Of a stretch of 64,000 nt of DNA, positions 1 through 11,863 are shown one piece after another. Where the stretch lies: assembly GCA_900312665.1 (NCBI GenBank), contig ONZQ02000001.1, positions 1,860,637 to 1,924,636 on the forward strand, given 5' to 3'. Position 1 is the stretch's first letter. Every line of letters starts with the position of its first letter. Source of the stretch: Cephalotrichum gorgonifer. Taxonomy: Eukaryota > Ascomycota > Sordariomycetes > Microascales > Microascaceae. The notes beneath the pieces were generated by a model. It saw only the letters and a program-made list of their open reading frames with translations. It was not told where the DNA came from and did not search any database. Made by a program: the position numbers and the translations under genes.

Positions 1-634
1 TAGTGGGAGGTTTACTGTTTAGGTAGCCGCCTAGGGTAGCCATTGTGAGGTCGGCGGCGGGAGGGCGGGAATGATCGTAGTAGGCTGGAGTCGGGGAGTC
101 AGGGTGTTGGGGGAAATAGCATAGGGCGCTTTTTCGGGACGAAATGTCAGGACTGAGGGCAGGCAGGTTCTGGAGCTGGCAAAGCTTTGGAAGTGAGGTT
201 CGAAGCTCTCTAATCTTTAGTGGCCTAGAGATTGGGTCCAAGGACGAACCACCCCTCCTCACGCAGCTGGCAGGCACTCCAGGCAGCTGTCAGCTTTTTG
301 TCACCCCATAAAATCGCAAAGTGGGCTTAGGAGATGTTAATCGTCACGCCAGAAATGATGGAGACCAGAGCTATAAGTGTGAGAGGTGCCCTCCCGACCT
401 ACTCTAACTGTGTGCATTATTCCTCCGTCCAAAATCGACCAAATTCGTGGACACGGACTCTACAGTCACAAGAGTGTTCGCGATACACTCAGAGACAACC
501 TCATGTTGATGACTACATATTGATGACTACGGACAAAATGAAAGACTCAGGTAAAAGAGTGTGCTAATATGTAAGTACAAAGGTGAGCTGGCTGTGGCCC
601 AACCTCACCCAAAATGATCAAATACAGACGGAAC
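1..634. other. Left-end intergenic stretch
   Basis: No coding region is supported here. The only open frame is a 77-codon one at 334-567 with no recognisable motif. The stretch lies downstream of the stop codon of the minus-strand gene at 635-1909, so part of it is probably that gene's 3' untranslated region. I see no repeat or RNA gene. Confidence 0.5.
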
Positions 635-1909
635 TCATCTGAAGGTAGGCCTCGACCGGTCACATTCTTGCAGGAACCGATATATGCCCTCTAGGCCCTC
701 ATAGTCCTCCGAGTTATCGCCGGCCCACGAACCCGGCGACATGGTCTCATAGCCCTCGGGGCTCGAGAACGACGGGTTATCCTCAAGCTCCATAAACGCC
801 TCGCGGACGTCCTCGCTATCCATGGACCGCAGTGACCCGCCGGGGGACGTCATAGTACGCGCCGCCTCGCTTTCTGGCGCGAAGGGGAACTTGAGGGCTA
901 CGGGAATGCCCATCATTGCGCCGAACTCTGGGTCCTCGCCAAGGCGCCCGCGCCGGATGTCAAGGTCATCACAGAGTCGTCTGGCTGTCTCGACATCGAC
1001 ACCGGGGAACCGTATCCTCAGTACATCGGGCTTATGTAGCACGATAGGCAGGTCGCCTAGCGCCGACAAGCGCTGGATATCCGAAAAGATCACGCCGAGT
1101 TCCTTGAACGCCCTAGCGAAGTCTCCCGAAAGCTCGTCGATGACATCGGCGTTTAGGTACGCGACGGGAGCGGATGATCCGGCCCTCGCGTGGGCGGCAA
1201 CCACCGCGGACGAGAACGGAAGGGCCGCGGTAAGGGGGCTGATGGCGGTGATGGTCGGGCTAAGCTGGAAATCAATGAACGATCCCGGGACGACCTTCGA
1301 GAAGGCCGACATCTTCTTCGTGGTCTCATCCTCGAGCACGGAGACGGCACGGTACTTGGCGTAGCCCATGGAGTCCACGCCGTCGAAGCGGGCGCGGTGG
1401 CCCGAGAGCCAAAAGGCCCTCACGGCCGCCGAGACGTTGTTGACCACCTCTGCCGGCGCGACGGGGGTGTGTGAGAAGTACCTGACGCCGCCGCCGCCGC
1501 CGAGGGTGTACCCGCCCTGAGTGCGCGGGATGGCGCCCCCCGTGAGGTTCGGGCGCATGGTGCTCGCAAAGGGAGCCCGGCCCGTGAACTGCGAGATACG
1601 GCGTGAAGTGTTCGAGGTGGGGAACTTGCTCCTGTCAATGCGCGGACCGGTGGTTCCGCTGCTCATGTACCGCCGGACGGTGTTTACGAGATACCGCTGC
1701 GCGGTGGTCGAGCGCCATCTCCGCTGCTGTCGGAGAGCGGCTAGCGGGTGGATCGCCTGTCGTCCTGGGGCGGTGTGGAGGGTTGCGTTCTCGAGCTGGC
1801 TTTGCGCTGGTCTCGATGCGTTTGCTAATTTGCTGCGTAGGGCCTTCGCCGTCCGCACCGCGCTCACCCGGAGGAGGCGCAGGGCCGCGGGAGCCCACAG
1901 GGCTGCCAT
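635..1909 (-). CDS. Conserved fungal protein, probably mitochondrial, function unknown
   Basis: Single-exon gene of 424 residues. The N-terminus is a strong candidate mitochondrial targeting sequence: about 39 residues rich in Ala, Leu, Arg and Ser with no acidic residue, followed by further Arg-rich stretches. A Gly run then precedes an RYFS motif, which resembles a processing site. The middle (about residues 150-340) is a mixed alpha/beta-looking region and the C-terminal 70 residues are acidic. I have a memory, not verified, of related fungal proteins being labelled 'casein kinase II beta 2 subunit'. The Cys cluster that defines CK2 beta is absent here (only two Cys near the end), so I do not use that name. 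The ATG at 1909 is the first in frame and starts the targeting peptide. Antisense open frames over the same DNA are shadows of its GC-rich codons. Confidence 0.8.
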   Translation of the reverse strand: MAALWAPAALRLLRVSAVRTAKALRSKLANASRPAQSQLENATLHTAPGRQAIHPLAALRQQRRWRSTTAQRYLVNTVRRYMSSGTTGPRIDRSKFPTSNTSRRISQFTGRAPFASTMRPNLTGGAIPRTQGGYTLGGGGGVRYFSHTPVAPAEVVNNVSAAVRAFWLSGHRARFDGVDSMGYAKYRAVSVLEDETTKKMSAFSKVVPGSFIDFQLSPTITAISPLTAALPFSSAVVAAHARAGSSAPVAYLNADVIDELSGDFARAFKELGVIFSDIQRLSALGDLPIVLHKPDVLRIRFPGVDVETARRLCDDLDIRRGRLGEDPEFGAMMGIPVALKFPFAPESEAARTMTSPGGSLRSMDSEDVREAFMELEDNPSFSSPEGYETMSPGSWAGDNSEDYEGLEGIYRFLQECDRSRPTFR

Positions 1910-4900
1910 CTTGAATCTTCTCCTCGGCTCTTTATACCAAGGAGGTTCAAGAGGCTATAGATAAAGATATCAAGAACGATCGTCTGTTACTCGTATCCGT
2001 GAGTGAGAGAGGGGAAGAATTGGTGTGGCACCTGAGGCCTCTCGCTGACGCCCTTTCAAGACGGATGGAAACGGGATGACGCAAGCCACCCACATCCCGA
2101 ATTGCCCCGCAAATGTGGCGGCTTTGCTCGACATTCGCCACAACCTTATTGTCCCTGGATCATACCTAATAATATCGGTACGCTCTTGAATCAAGGGGTT
2201 CCGGTGTTTCCCCAAAACCTGCGAAGTCCGTCATATTTTCTACTTTCTTGCGGAAATGGGTCACGCCAAAGATGGCCGGAGAGCTGGATAGTGGGCGGGT
2301 TGAAGCAGCAGCCGTTGAATTATTAGTACCCGCTTTCGCGTTGAGGAGCAGGCTCTGAAGGCAGCTAGCGCCCTGGTTAGTCATCCGACCCACATCCCCC
2401 GCTAACAAAAAGCGAAGCTTCGCGATCTCAGAAAGAAATTTCTCTTCCTCTCACCATGCCAGCCAAAGTGGTGCTCCAACTCCCAGATGGTACGATTTCC
2501 CCCGGCGATCTCGCTCTCACTCCCTGCTTCCCTGATGACCTTTATTACATGAACAATCCAAATCAGACAACGCCATGGTGATATTCTAATATAGAAATAC
2601 ACTGAGAAAAGCATCTGTCGCTTCGCCGCTCTGCTTGCCCAAAACGAGCTCGAGCTAACATGGGGATTTGTAGCATACGACGAGTGTCGGCATCACCTGG
2701 GAGCTTTGGAGCGCCCGGCCAATCAACCATTTGAAAGGTTAGTACGCATGTTTCTTTGCTTTCCCCTTGCCCGTGGTACCTTTGGGTACCACACGCTGGA
2801 TGATGAACAACCGTGACAACAGGGATTCCTCAATCCGAAAACACGATGTAGATGTTGTTAGCTTTAGTTTCAGCCTTGTCTGACCAGCCGAACCATTCAT
2901 TCTTTCTTGCTCGGAACTCACTATGGAGTCCTTCATGCTAACTCGAAATTGGCACCAGGTAAACATTACATCGCTCTCCTCACGCTGCCACCTCCATCCT
3001 GTGTGATGAACTTTAGACGAACGGGCGGACATATTGAGTGTCGTTGCTCCCGCCAGAAACAACAAGGACGTACAAAACCTTGGGCGGGATGTTGACGGTA
3101 TCTCTTGATGAGAACTCGTCTCCTGAATTGGATACACTTGCGCGGTTTATGAAGTTGTTTAGTGGGGGAGTAGCGTTGCTAATTTGTTATGCCGCTAGGT
3201 ATTGTCAATATCACAATCATCCTCTTTGCACGAAGGCGACGGACGTATATGATGTTTGTTATTCACACTGTTTGAGCGGTTTCTGCCGCATGAAACCACT
3301 TTTTTGTTTCCTGATACACGTCGAGTATGTTTCTCCCCCACGACTTGGATGTCGCGCACATGACTGACGCGGTGCATCAACAGCTTCGTCTTTTTATGCT
3401 CTTCGACCTTGCCTGGGTCAAGTATAGCTGGACTAACGCTTTGTCCTCTAGATACTCCCATATTGCCGTTTGCCCGGATGTGGTACTCGTAGAGATGGTA
3501 AGGGCCTAGTTTTACACCTTTTCATTTACCCCCACACTACATGATGACCATATCTTATCTACGTTATCTGAGTTCATCTTGAAGACACTTTCCATCACCT
3601 TGGAGACCTGATTGTAGTCCTTGCCATTCCGCGTACCAACATCTACATATTTTATGTCGGATCACAGGCTAACCGGATTTGATAGTAATCTAGTATGTCT
3701 GGACTTGGATGCTGGAGGGACTGCGGCCTGTCTACCCTGGCGGTATACATGGCGGCCCTTTCGTCCTCTTGTCCGCGCTGGGCTAGCAATTGGCTTCGCA
3801 GGGAGGTGCCATCCCTTATATCCCCTGTGCGCGCTTGTCGACCCAAGCCATGGCATGGCGCAAGGGTAATGCGCAATGCATTATATAATATAATATGTCA
3901 AGCAACTTCTTACCGTTTCGGAAACTTCTACGTTTGATCTCGTGTGAATTCTTTATGGATCCCTACATAGAGTATTCAACCAAGGTCCCCCAGGATACTA
4001 CTCTTGCCTGTCCTGAGTCCCGTACTTAGGTTTGCTCCCTGCGTGTCCGCGAGCGATGTAAGGGCCCCATGGCAAGTAACGGTTACAGGTACTGTCGCAG
4101 TCATGAACGAGGCAGTACTGTAGAGTACTGATGAGTATGTACATGACATTCAACTCAATCTACAATACATGTACATATTAGATATCCTTTCGTAGTCGGT
4201 TGGTTTGAGTGCACCGTTGGTCCTTGTTTCGTCACGTGATTGCAATAAAACACTTGTACACGGCATAAGATCGATTCGGTGGTGGAGGACTTCTGAAGGC
4301 GACCCGCTGTCACTACCGTGTTGATGATCGCCAAGACGGGAGATTTTTCTGCAATCCGTTGTACAAGCCAAAACGCCTCAAAGTATGGACGCCGCCACAA
4401 CTTAGGTAGCACGAAGGCGGAACAGCTCTCCTTTGTCCTGACTCCCAAGGGACCCTCTCCCAGTTGCCTCATAGCCCCTGAGGGGTTTATGTGACATACG
4501 CACATGGTTGATGATCGGCGAAGTCCTAAATGGGTCCCTGCCAGGGTTCCTGTATGTAATTTGCTTGTTTTTCCGGCCGCATTCGTGGTTATTACTGGTC
4601 CGGGCCTGGCCTATGAAGGCGACAGGGTTGCAAGGGGGAGGAGGACTTACATGTACATTTGAGAGCAAAGCCTTTGGAGACACAGTATTAATGCGAGGAA
4701 TAAGAAAAATTGAAGACATGTACGAGTACGAGTCAGCCAAGCACCGTGTTGGTAAAATTTTGCTTCTATAATAATAAAAATAATAATAATACCAATGGAT
4801 GCAGAGTGGTCCTGGACCATGTGGGCAATATTAATTGTTCCATTGCAAGTGCGACGGCGAAGTACGAAAGACGGCGCCGCCCCTCTCCGAACGGAACGTT

Positions 4901-6473
4901 ATGGTGGGAGCTGGTGACGCCCTCCCCGAGCCCACATCCTAATCTGGCGAGAGAGTCAAGGACACCGTGTATTATTCCAAGAACGAGGCGAGACCTTGTA
5001 ACATGTGATGGACAGGAAGGCAGGCCGAGACGGGGTGGACGGCGGACTCACACTTGTAAGATTCTTGTGAACTCCTCGTCGTCGTCGTGGACGTGGTTTA
5101 ACGCCGCCGAGATCCTCTCCTTTTTCTTATCTTCACGCATCGTATCCCACTCCTCCCCACCAGCGTCGCATGAAGAAAACATACTCTCCTCCCACGGTAG
5201 CTTTCCCCTATTCCTCTTTCCCTTTCCCCCCTTTCCCTTCTTACCCCTAATAACCATCCTATCACCTCTCGCGCCCACCGGACCCCGAGACTTGGCTGCA
5301 TCATCGACACCGGCCCCTCGCCCCTTTTTCGTAGCGCGCAGCGCCACCAAAAAATCTACGCCGTTTATGATTGGACGTTAGATTCAACCTCCGGTCCGCC
5401 GTCGTTGGTTCCCGAGGGTGTCGCAAATCAGATCGCGCACCCGAGAATCTTAAGTTCCCCATTGTTTGACCCTGGACTTACAACGTCGTGTTCCACGGTA
5501 CTCCGTACGACATTTGCGATCGCGAGAGGGTGACGATCAAGAAGGTTGTTGGCTTATTAAATATCTGCCGTACGAGTACCCCTGCTTGCATACCTCGCAC
5601 CTCCTTATTCTTATATGCATGCATATCAACCGGCGTGGAGTACTCGTACTTGTACTTCGACGGAGGGAGCACTCGTATTAGTTAGTCGATATCAGCCAGC
5701 ACGATCATCCCTTGCTGGACGGGCAGGTTTTTATTAGCTGGATCGATCGACACACAAGCGGCGACAACCCGCTGACTGTCTTCGGCAGCGGAGTACCTGC
5801 AGAAAGCCGCCTTCGCCGTTTTGTCCATTCACGACATTCCAGCCGAAATTATTTCAAAGTCGCGCCCACTTTCCCTCACCATCCACCTTTCCCCTGCCTC
5901 CTCCGACCAACCATTGACCTTTCACCCAAACTACGACGACACCGCTTCCAACAAATTTACCTTCTCCCGGGTCTCGCCTCGAAACCCCTCGACTTCTTTT
6001 CCCATTCGGCCTCACGTCGCGACCACCACGATTGTGCTCGACCGCTCTGTATAACCATACTCGACCGATTTGCGCTCCGTCGCGCCGTCTCCGTCTTCCC
6101 GCGCGATCCCCGTGATCATCATCGATCCTGCGGCTTTATGCAATAGGCAGGCGGATTTTATTCATCGAGGAGGGAGCTGCGTGTGGTCAGCGAGGGGCTA
6201 CTGCGAGCGCGAGCCGATGAGATAGTGTTACACCTCTGGGTGTCTCTTTTCCTACCCGCCGAAGAACGACGTATATATAGTCCTTGTGCGACACACAACG
6301 ACGCACCTTGCCTGGCCCGCCATCACGGCTAAGCTTTTCGATTCATCCGGCCCATACGAGGTCCCCGCCATTTCCCGTCTCGACACGAGCCGGAACGCGA
6401 GTCTATTTTGATCTACGGTCGTTAAACCAACCTTAAGTCCCCCCCTCCTCGCGGCGGGCAACCTTACCCGACA
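1910..6473. other. Intergenic region with CT-rich leader
   Basis: About 4.6 kb without a supportable gene. The 223-codon open frame at 4710-5381 is low-complexity and unlike a folded protein. TACTCGTA/TACGAGTA words occur at 4721, 5571 and 5641. From about 5800 to 6470 the plus strand is pyrimidine-rich, as fungal promoters and 5' leaders often are, and it probably belongs to the gene starting at 6474. Confidence 0.5.
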
Positions 6474-9202
6474 ATGACAACTCAGAATGGCGGTGCGGAC
6501 GGCTACCAGCCTGAGGGTTCTGGCGCCGTCCCCGTCTCCCGCACCATGATGCCACTGCCCCCCCTTCCTGGGTCGCCCACCTTCACGAACCCAGATATGA
6601 TTTTACCCGATGAGCGTGCATCGTCGCCTGACCGGTCGGAGTCCCCTCTGTTCATTTGGAAAGGCCCCGTCACAATCAACGACATGCAGTACCATATGCC
6701 GCTACAGAATTCCTTCTCAGCACCTGTCACTCCTACCACTCCCATCATCTACGGAAATGGCACCATGCTCTCGGATATCGGCGAGGTCACAGAGGTCGAA
6801 AGCAACGCCGGCGGGCCTGTAAGCCGGACGCCTCCCGGCCACTTCTACAACAGCACGAACGATGCCGCGCTACGATCATCGCCTACCATAGGGGCCCATG
6901 GTGGCGGTAACGCCACGACGATGATGAAGACGATAATCAAGAGCCGGCCCAAGGCGACCGTACGTGAGCGGAGAGACTCCACCGGGTCGGACAGCACGGT
7001 CACTACTCAAGACCGCGCTGCTCTCTTCGCCGACTTTGACGACTCCGTGAGCGTCGACGACAGCGTCTTCCAGGGGGATGACGAGGAGAGCGTAGCAGAA
7101 TCTTTCGCAGATGACGCGTCTGTCCAATCCACCCGCGAACACACCAGAGGTGATGGCAGTGGACTGAACGAAGAAAATAGGTTCTCGACGAGCTCGATTG
7201 GGCGACGGGCCGAGCTAATCCTCGCCAACGCCAAGAGAAGATTAACAGTGGGTTGCGCCGCATCACCATTCTCAGTGGCTTGCTTCTTTTCTAGTGGCGG
7301 TTTTTGCTAACCTGGGGTCGGTGCCCGCAGACTATGGAAGGGAATCTATCGAGAGCTCGGAGCTCGCTTTACATCAATCCTTCCCTCTCCTCTGACGGAT
7401 CGATCTCGGCTGCGTCCCCGCCCTTCCTCAGTCCCGACGGTGCCTCAAGCGATCCGAATATGATTCCCTCCAAGTTCGGCCACTCGAGGATGCCGAGCGA
7501 TAACCTAATACATGCCGATGGCAGCCCCAGCTCCGCAGGCACCTTCCCCCAAAGGCCGGCGAGTGCACTCGGGGCCGCAGGAGGCTACCGTCAGCCTCAT
7601 GTTGGTCCAAAGGGTGCCAATGCGCACAAATTCAGTAACCTGAGTCGAACACCACATAGGAGATCACTCCCAGGTCAGGAGAAGGGCCTTGAGCCGCTGA
7701 GCGAAGATGAGGTAAACAACGAGCTTCACTCCCGGCCTGGGAGTGCGCAGCTTGACCACTTCTCCGGGACGAACGGTTCGGACCATTCGAATTCCCGCCC
7801 AGGTTCCGCCTACCAGGTTCGCGAGATTAAGGAGCAGATGCATGGGTTGAAGGGGAGGATTTCAAGCCTCCGTGAACAAGCAAAGGCCGATAGCTTAAAA
7901 CGCCGGAGCCTGCAGAGTCTCCGTATGCCCAGTCCGTTCACAGATGCGCAAGTTGAGGAGTGGCACGCTTCGCCTTCTAAATCCGAGCCCAACTCTGCCG
8001 CAAGCAGAAGTCCCTGGAATGGCGAATACCCAAGCCCGGATGAGGAGGATGGGGCAGTCGGCCACACACCTAAGGGTGGGAATATCCCTGACCCCGTTCC
8101 AGAGGAGGACGAGTCCGAGCTCAGCGAATACGAATTAGCTTCCGAAGCCCTTCGATCCCGCCCAGTCTCCGCAGTCGCCAATGAGCCTGTCCAAGACGAG
8201 CATCAGGGGCCGGATGACGAGTACCGGGGAACCGACAGGGGCGCGGATTATGACAACGATGCCATCAACGACGACGACGACGGGTTCCAGAGCGGCCACG
8301 AAAATGTTTCTGACTATGGTAGCGAGAGCGATGACATGTACCATGATGCCTACCAAACCCCCATTTCCCATGAAGACCGGGAGGACGCCTTTGACTATGA
8401 GCACTTCTTCCTGCACAGCGCCATGGGTACTCTTAGCCAGGAGCAACTCGGGCGAAGAGGCAGCTTCAGCTCCGAGGACTCGGTTGAAACCACCAAAGGC
8501 CCTATCCTTACACCGGAGGAGGAATACGGGACGACCCGACGACATCATAGGCGGAGAGGAAGTGGGGATACGACTTCTACCATGGACACCTTCGCCACTG
8601 CTAAAGAAGGGAAGAACTCTCGCATGAGCGATTTAAGCTTTATGACCGCGAACGACGCACCAGCTGAGCCCGAGGAGGAACCCGAATCGGAGGCCGAGGC
8701 TAAACCCCACGCCAGCTTCGAGTCTCAGGGCTACGTGGAGTATGCGGACAACATACGTGCCCGTCGGCGACACAATTCTGCGTCTCACCCACCCACCTCG
8801 GCCCGCACAACAGCCCTCCACCGGCCCTCCGTCTCCTCCTTTGAGTCTACGGGCACCAATAGGAGCTTCCCCTTGGTTCCTAATAAAGTGAAGATGAATG
8901 GTGGTGTGTTGACTCCACAGGGCTCCCCGGACGAGGAGCTAAAGACAGTGTCCGACGCGCTGATGAGCGAGACGGCAAGCATCTGCGAGATGGGAGGCGC
9001 CGGGGGGGTAGGGGGCACGCCGGCGATCCAGAGCCTCGACAGGGATGATCAGCTTCTCGTGCAGGCGGTCGTTGCGGGCCTCGGCAGGTGCGTTCTCGGC
9101 CTCAGCGAGGCGGACGAGGCGTCTGCTGAGGGGGCGCTGTACAGGCAGCGGCTGCAGGAGGTCAAGAGACTCCTCGAGGGGTTGGAGTCGACTGCGGGGT
9201 GA
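6474..9202 (+). CDS. Large Ser-rich, probably disordered fungal protein, function unknown
   Basis: Two exons, 6474-7247 and 7331-9202, give 881 residues. The intron (7248-7330) has donor GTGGGT, a GCTAAC branch site and acceptor CCGCAG, and joins two long frames in phase 0. The protein is rich in Ser, Pro, Asp and Glu and looks mostly disordered. It has short SP/TP sites that could be phosphorylated and an acidic stretch near residues 530-600. A charged segment around residues 410-435 (EIKEQMHGLKGRISSLREQ) could form a coiled coil. A short helical region rich in Leu, Val and Glu closes the C-terminus. I recognise no catalytic domain and do not know the family. The start follows a CT-rich leader and begins MTTQNGG. 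A T-rich 3' flank with CTT runs follows the stop. Confidence 0.8.
7248..7330 (+). other. Intron of the 881-residue protein gene
   Basis: 83-bp intron with GTGGGT donor, GCTAAC branch site about 25 bases before the end, and CAG acceptor. Reading through it reaches a stop at 7308, so removing it is needed to join the two frames. Confidence 0.8.
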
Positions 9203-10466
9203 GGTGATTTGCCCGTTCTGGCCCTTTTTTTTTCTTTGTTCTGCAACGGGTCTACCCCTTGGGGGGGCTGACCTCGGTTTGGAATGATGGTATGACAACC
9301 CCTTATTATAGAGGCGCTCTTTCCGATTATTGTTTTGACAGCAACTCTTGGTCTTGTTTTCCTTGCATTATTTTTCTCTATCTATTTACTTTTTTGTGGG
9401 AGGGCTTCTGGGGGCGTCAGGCGAATGTAGACTTGACGAAGGAATCATCAAATGGGTCGGAGTCTCAAATGTCTAGCTACATTTAAGGATTTTGGGAGGT
9501 CTTTAGATTTGATATCGGGTGTTGTGCGATGGAGCGTGCGGCTTCTAACCGTCCGGCGGTATTTCTTCTTCTTCTTCCTTTTCTTCTTGTTTAATGTCTT
9601 ATATTTTGATTCCTCTTCTTCTTCGATACCCCCGTTTTTTTTTTTATTAGCGGGAGCATATCTGGTGGCGCCCATGGCTTGTTCTTGAGCGAGCCAGGGC
9701 TTGTTGGAGAGTCGCCAGATACCCCGCCGGATTTTAGTTGTTGTTGCTGTTGCTTGGGACGGATTAATGATTTAGTGTGATGGTAGTTGGAAGCAATTGA
9801 ATACTCCTGGAGACTCAGGCTCGTTTTATCGTGTGCCTGATATATACTCGTGGTTTCCGTCGTGACTCTGTTACCGCCAGTGATACCAGCTGAGGCTCTT
9901 AGTTACGTGTTGGTCTTCATAGAGGATATGGACGCTTCATTGTTGCCCAGTGTATTAGCGCCTGATATCCTTATTCTAGGATCTGATACTTCTGCTCTCA
10001 AATATGCCACCCAGATCTTACATATGTGTGTGTGTGTGTGTTTTATATCCCCTTCTCACTCTCCGATGAGGTGTGTACGCTGCCTGCCATCCCTGGGACA
10101 CGACGTTCATATGTTGGCAGGACTTAGGAAACGGATGGATGATTGAGCACGTGGAAAGGGCGTCGACTTTTAAATACATTCTTGGCATGTATTTCATGTC
10201 ACTGAAGCACCCATTTCTTCACTTACACACTCTCTCGTATCGGATGGGATGGCAGGCATGATTGTGTCACGTGATGCCAACAGCGTCCAGGTGGTAGGTG
10301 GCTGTGAGCTTAATAGTGAGGGGATGGGCTAATGGGGAAGTGGAACCCCACCATTAAGACTAGGACAGCTCCTAGACTGTCGTCAGCGTCCACGCCCATC
10401 AACGACGCCTCATTCACCAACCTCCCCCCCGGCCAGCCCGAATTCACCACCCCGAGGCAGTTCAAG
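9203..10466. other. Intergenic: 3' flank, TG microsatellite and ARPC2 leader
   Basis: Contains T-rich and CTT-rich sequence (about 9560-9650) that may be the 3' untranslated region of the upstream gene, and a TG dinucleotide run at 10025-10041. The ARPC2 reading frame stays open upstream to an ATG at 10332, but the family start is at 10467. No other gene is seen. Confidence 0.5.
10025..10041. repeat. TG dinucleotide microsatellite
   Basis: Run of about eight TG units in the intergenic region between the 881-residue protein gene and ARPC2. Confidence 0.85.
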
Positions 10467-11863
10467 ATGTTGCTCCTCGACTACCAAAACGTCCTTATCC
10501 AAAACATTCTCACTGAGAGATTCTCTGGGTGTGCTCCCTTCCTCGCTTCCTTCTCCGCCCCATTCCATGCTTTGCCCGGCCCCCCCTTCGCCGGGTTTAG
10601 TGCTGAATGGACAAGCCGCGAGGCTAGCTAACCGTTGCGGATACAATGAAACAGCGCCCCTCCCGTGACGATCGACCAGACTGTCTCCGACTTTGACGGC
10701 GTGCTCTTCCACATATCGACCCCCGAGACGAAGAGCCAGATAGTGCTCTCGATCCAGATAAGATGCTTCAAGGACCTGGTTAAATACGGCGCCGAGCAGG
10801 TGCTGCAGAGGGAGTACGGGGACTATGTCATTGCGCCCGAGCCCGGTTTTGACTTCTCCGTCCTGATCGATCTAGAGAAACTCCCCGCCGACAAAGGCAA
10901 GCAAGCGCCTTCCCCCTCGCCCCTCACCCACCGCCCTCCGACCGCTCGAGAGCTCTCGCGGGGGGAGCCCCCGGCTGGCCCTCCATAGCCAACCAACCTA
11001 CTAACTCCGTGTGACCATAAAGATGCCCGCGATGCACTCGTCATGAAGATGGCCCTCCTCAAGCGTAACGCGATGGCCGCCCCCTTCGAGCTGGCGTACC
11101 AGCAGCACTACCAGTTCAGGGACGAGGCCTCGAAGTACACCTCGGAGGACGCGCCGCAGGGCGTCCTCGAGGGCGGGGAGGTCATGGCGATCCACTACCG
11201 CGAGGAGGAGGCGATATACGTCAAGGCGAGCCACGACCGCGTGACCGTCATCTTCAGCACCGTCTTCCGCGAGGAGACCGACCGCGTGTTCGGCAAGGTG
11301 TTCATACAGGAGTTCGTCGATGCGAGGAGGAGGGCCATCCAGAACGCGCCGCAGGTGCTGTTCAAGAACGAGCCGCCCCTCGAGCTGCAGAACGTCCCCG
11401 GCGTGGCTGCGTCCGGCGCGGGGGAGATTGGCTATGTCACGTTTGGTAAGGCTCTAACGACGGCTGGCTCGGACCGCCTTAACTTGATCCTCGTTCCCCC
11501 TCCCTTTTTTTTCGCACTAAATGGCTAACGAACTCGTTTTTTTTCTTCTTCAAAGTGCTATTCCCTCGTCACCTCACGCCCCAGCGTATGCCGGATGTCA
11601 TCTCGCATATCCAGACGTTCCGGGACTACTTCCACTACCACATCAAGGCCTCAAAGGCATACATTCACTCGAGGATGCGGAAGCGCACGGCCGATTTCCT
11701 CCAAGGTATGGTTGCGCCAGGCTGCTACCTGTGAGACGTAGAGAAGATGTGTGGCATACTGACTTGGCGCGTTTCTTTAGTTCTACGAAGGGCTCGGCCG
11801 GATAACGAGGAGAAGGAGAGGAAGACGGCGAGTGGGAGGACCTTCAAGGTGCAGGGGAGCTAA
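10467..11863 (+). CDS. arc35: Arp2/3 complex subunit 2 (ARPC2, p34-Arc)
   Basis: ARPC2 and ARPC4 form the structural core of the Arp2/3 complex, which nucleates branched actin at cortical patches and endocytic sites. Five exons: 10467-10528, 10655-10896, 11023-11445, 11556-11705 and 11781-11863, giving 319 residues, the usual length for the family. Recognisable segments are the start MLLLDYQNVLIQ, then SDFDGVLFHIS, VMKMALLKRNAMAAPFE, VIFSTVFREETDRVFGKVF, and near the end RMRKRTADFLQVLRRARP. Intron 2 (10897-11022) begins with GC instead of GT; see findings. The other introns have GT/AG ends. I chose the ATG at 10467 because family proteins start with this MLLLDYQ segment. An in-frame ATG at 10332 would add 45 residues of unrelated sequence, so the upstream stretch is more likely leader. 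Confidence 0.97.
10897..11022 (+). other. GC-AG intron of ARPC2
   Basis: 126-bp intron with exon/intron boundary AAAG|GCAAGC and a CTAACT branch site, ending in AAG. Conserved protein sequence on both sides fixes the junction as ADK-DARDALVMK. No GT occurs in the first 110 bases after the junction, and the unspliced frame reaches a stop, so the GC donor is the only option that preserves the family sequence. Confidence 0.88.

Noticed and set aside
260..290. 15-mer CACTCCAGGCAGCTG shared with about 53525
   Set aside because: One or two such matches are expected by chance in a window of this size, and the flanks do not align.
1153..1638. Several short frames on both strands inside the first gene
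   Set aside because: All overlap the 424-residue gene in other frames and are shadows.
4710..5381. 223-codon plus-strand open frame
   Set aside because: Low-complexity Ser/Pro/Phe sequence without motif, in a CT-rich region; no start context or relatives known to me.
10332..10466. Upstream ATG extending ARPC2 by 45 residues
   Set aside because: Family proteins begin at MLLLDYQ; the extension is unrelated low-conservation sequence.
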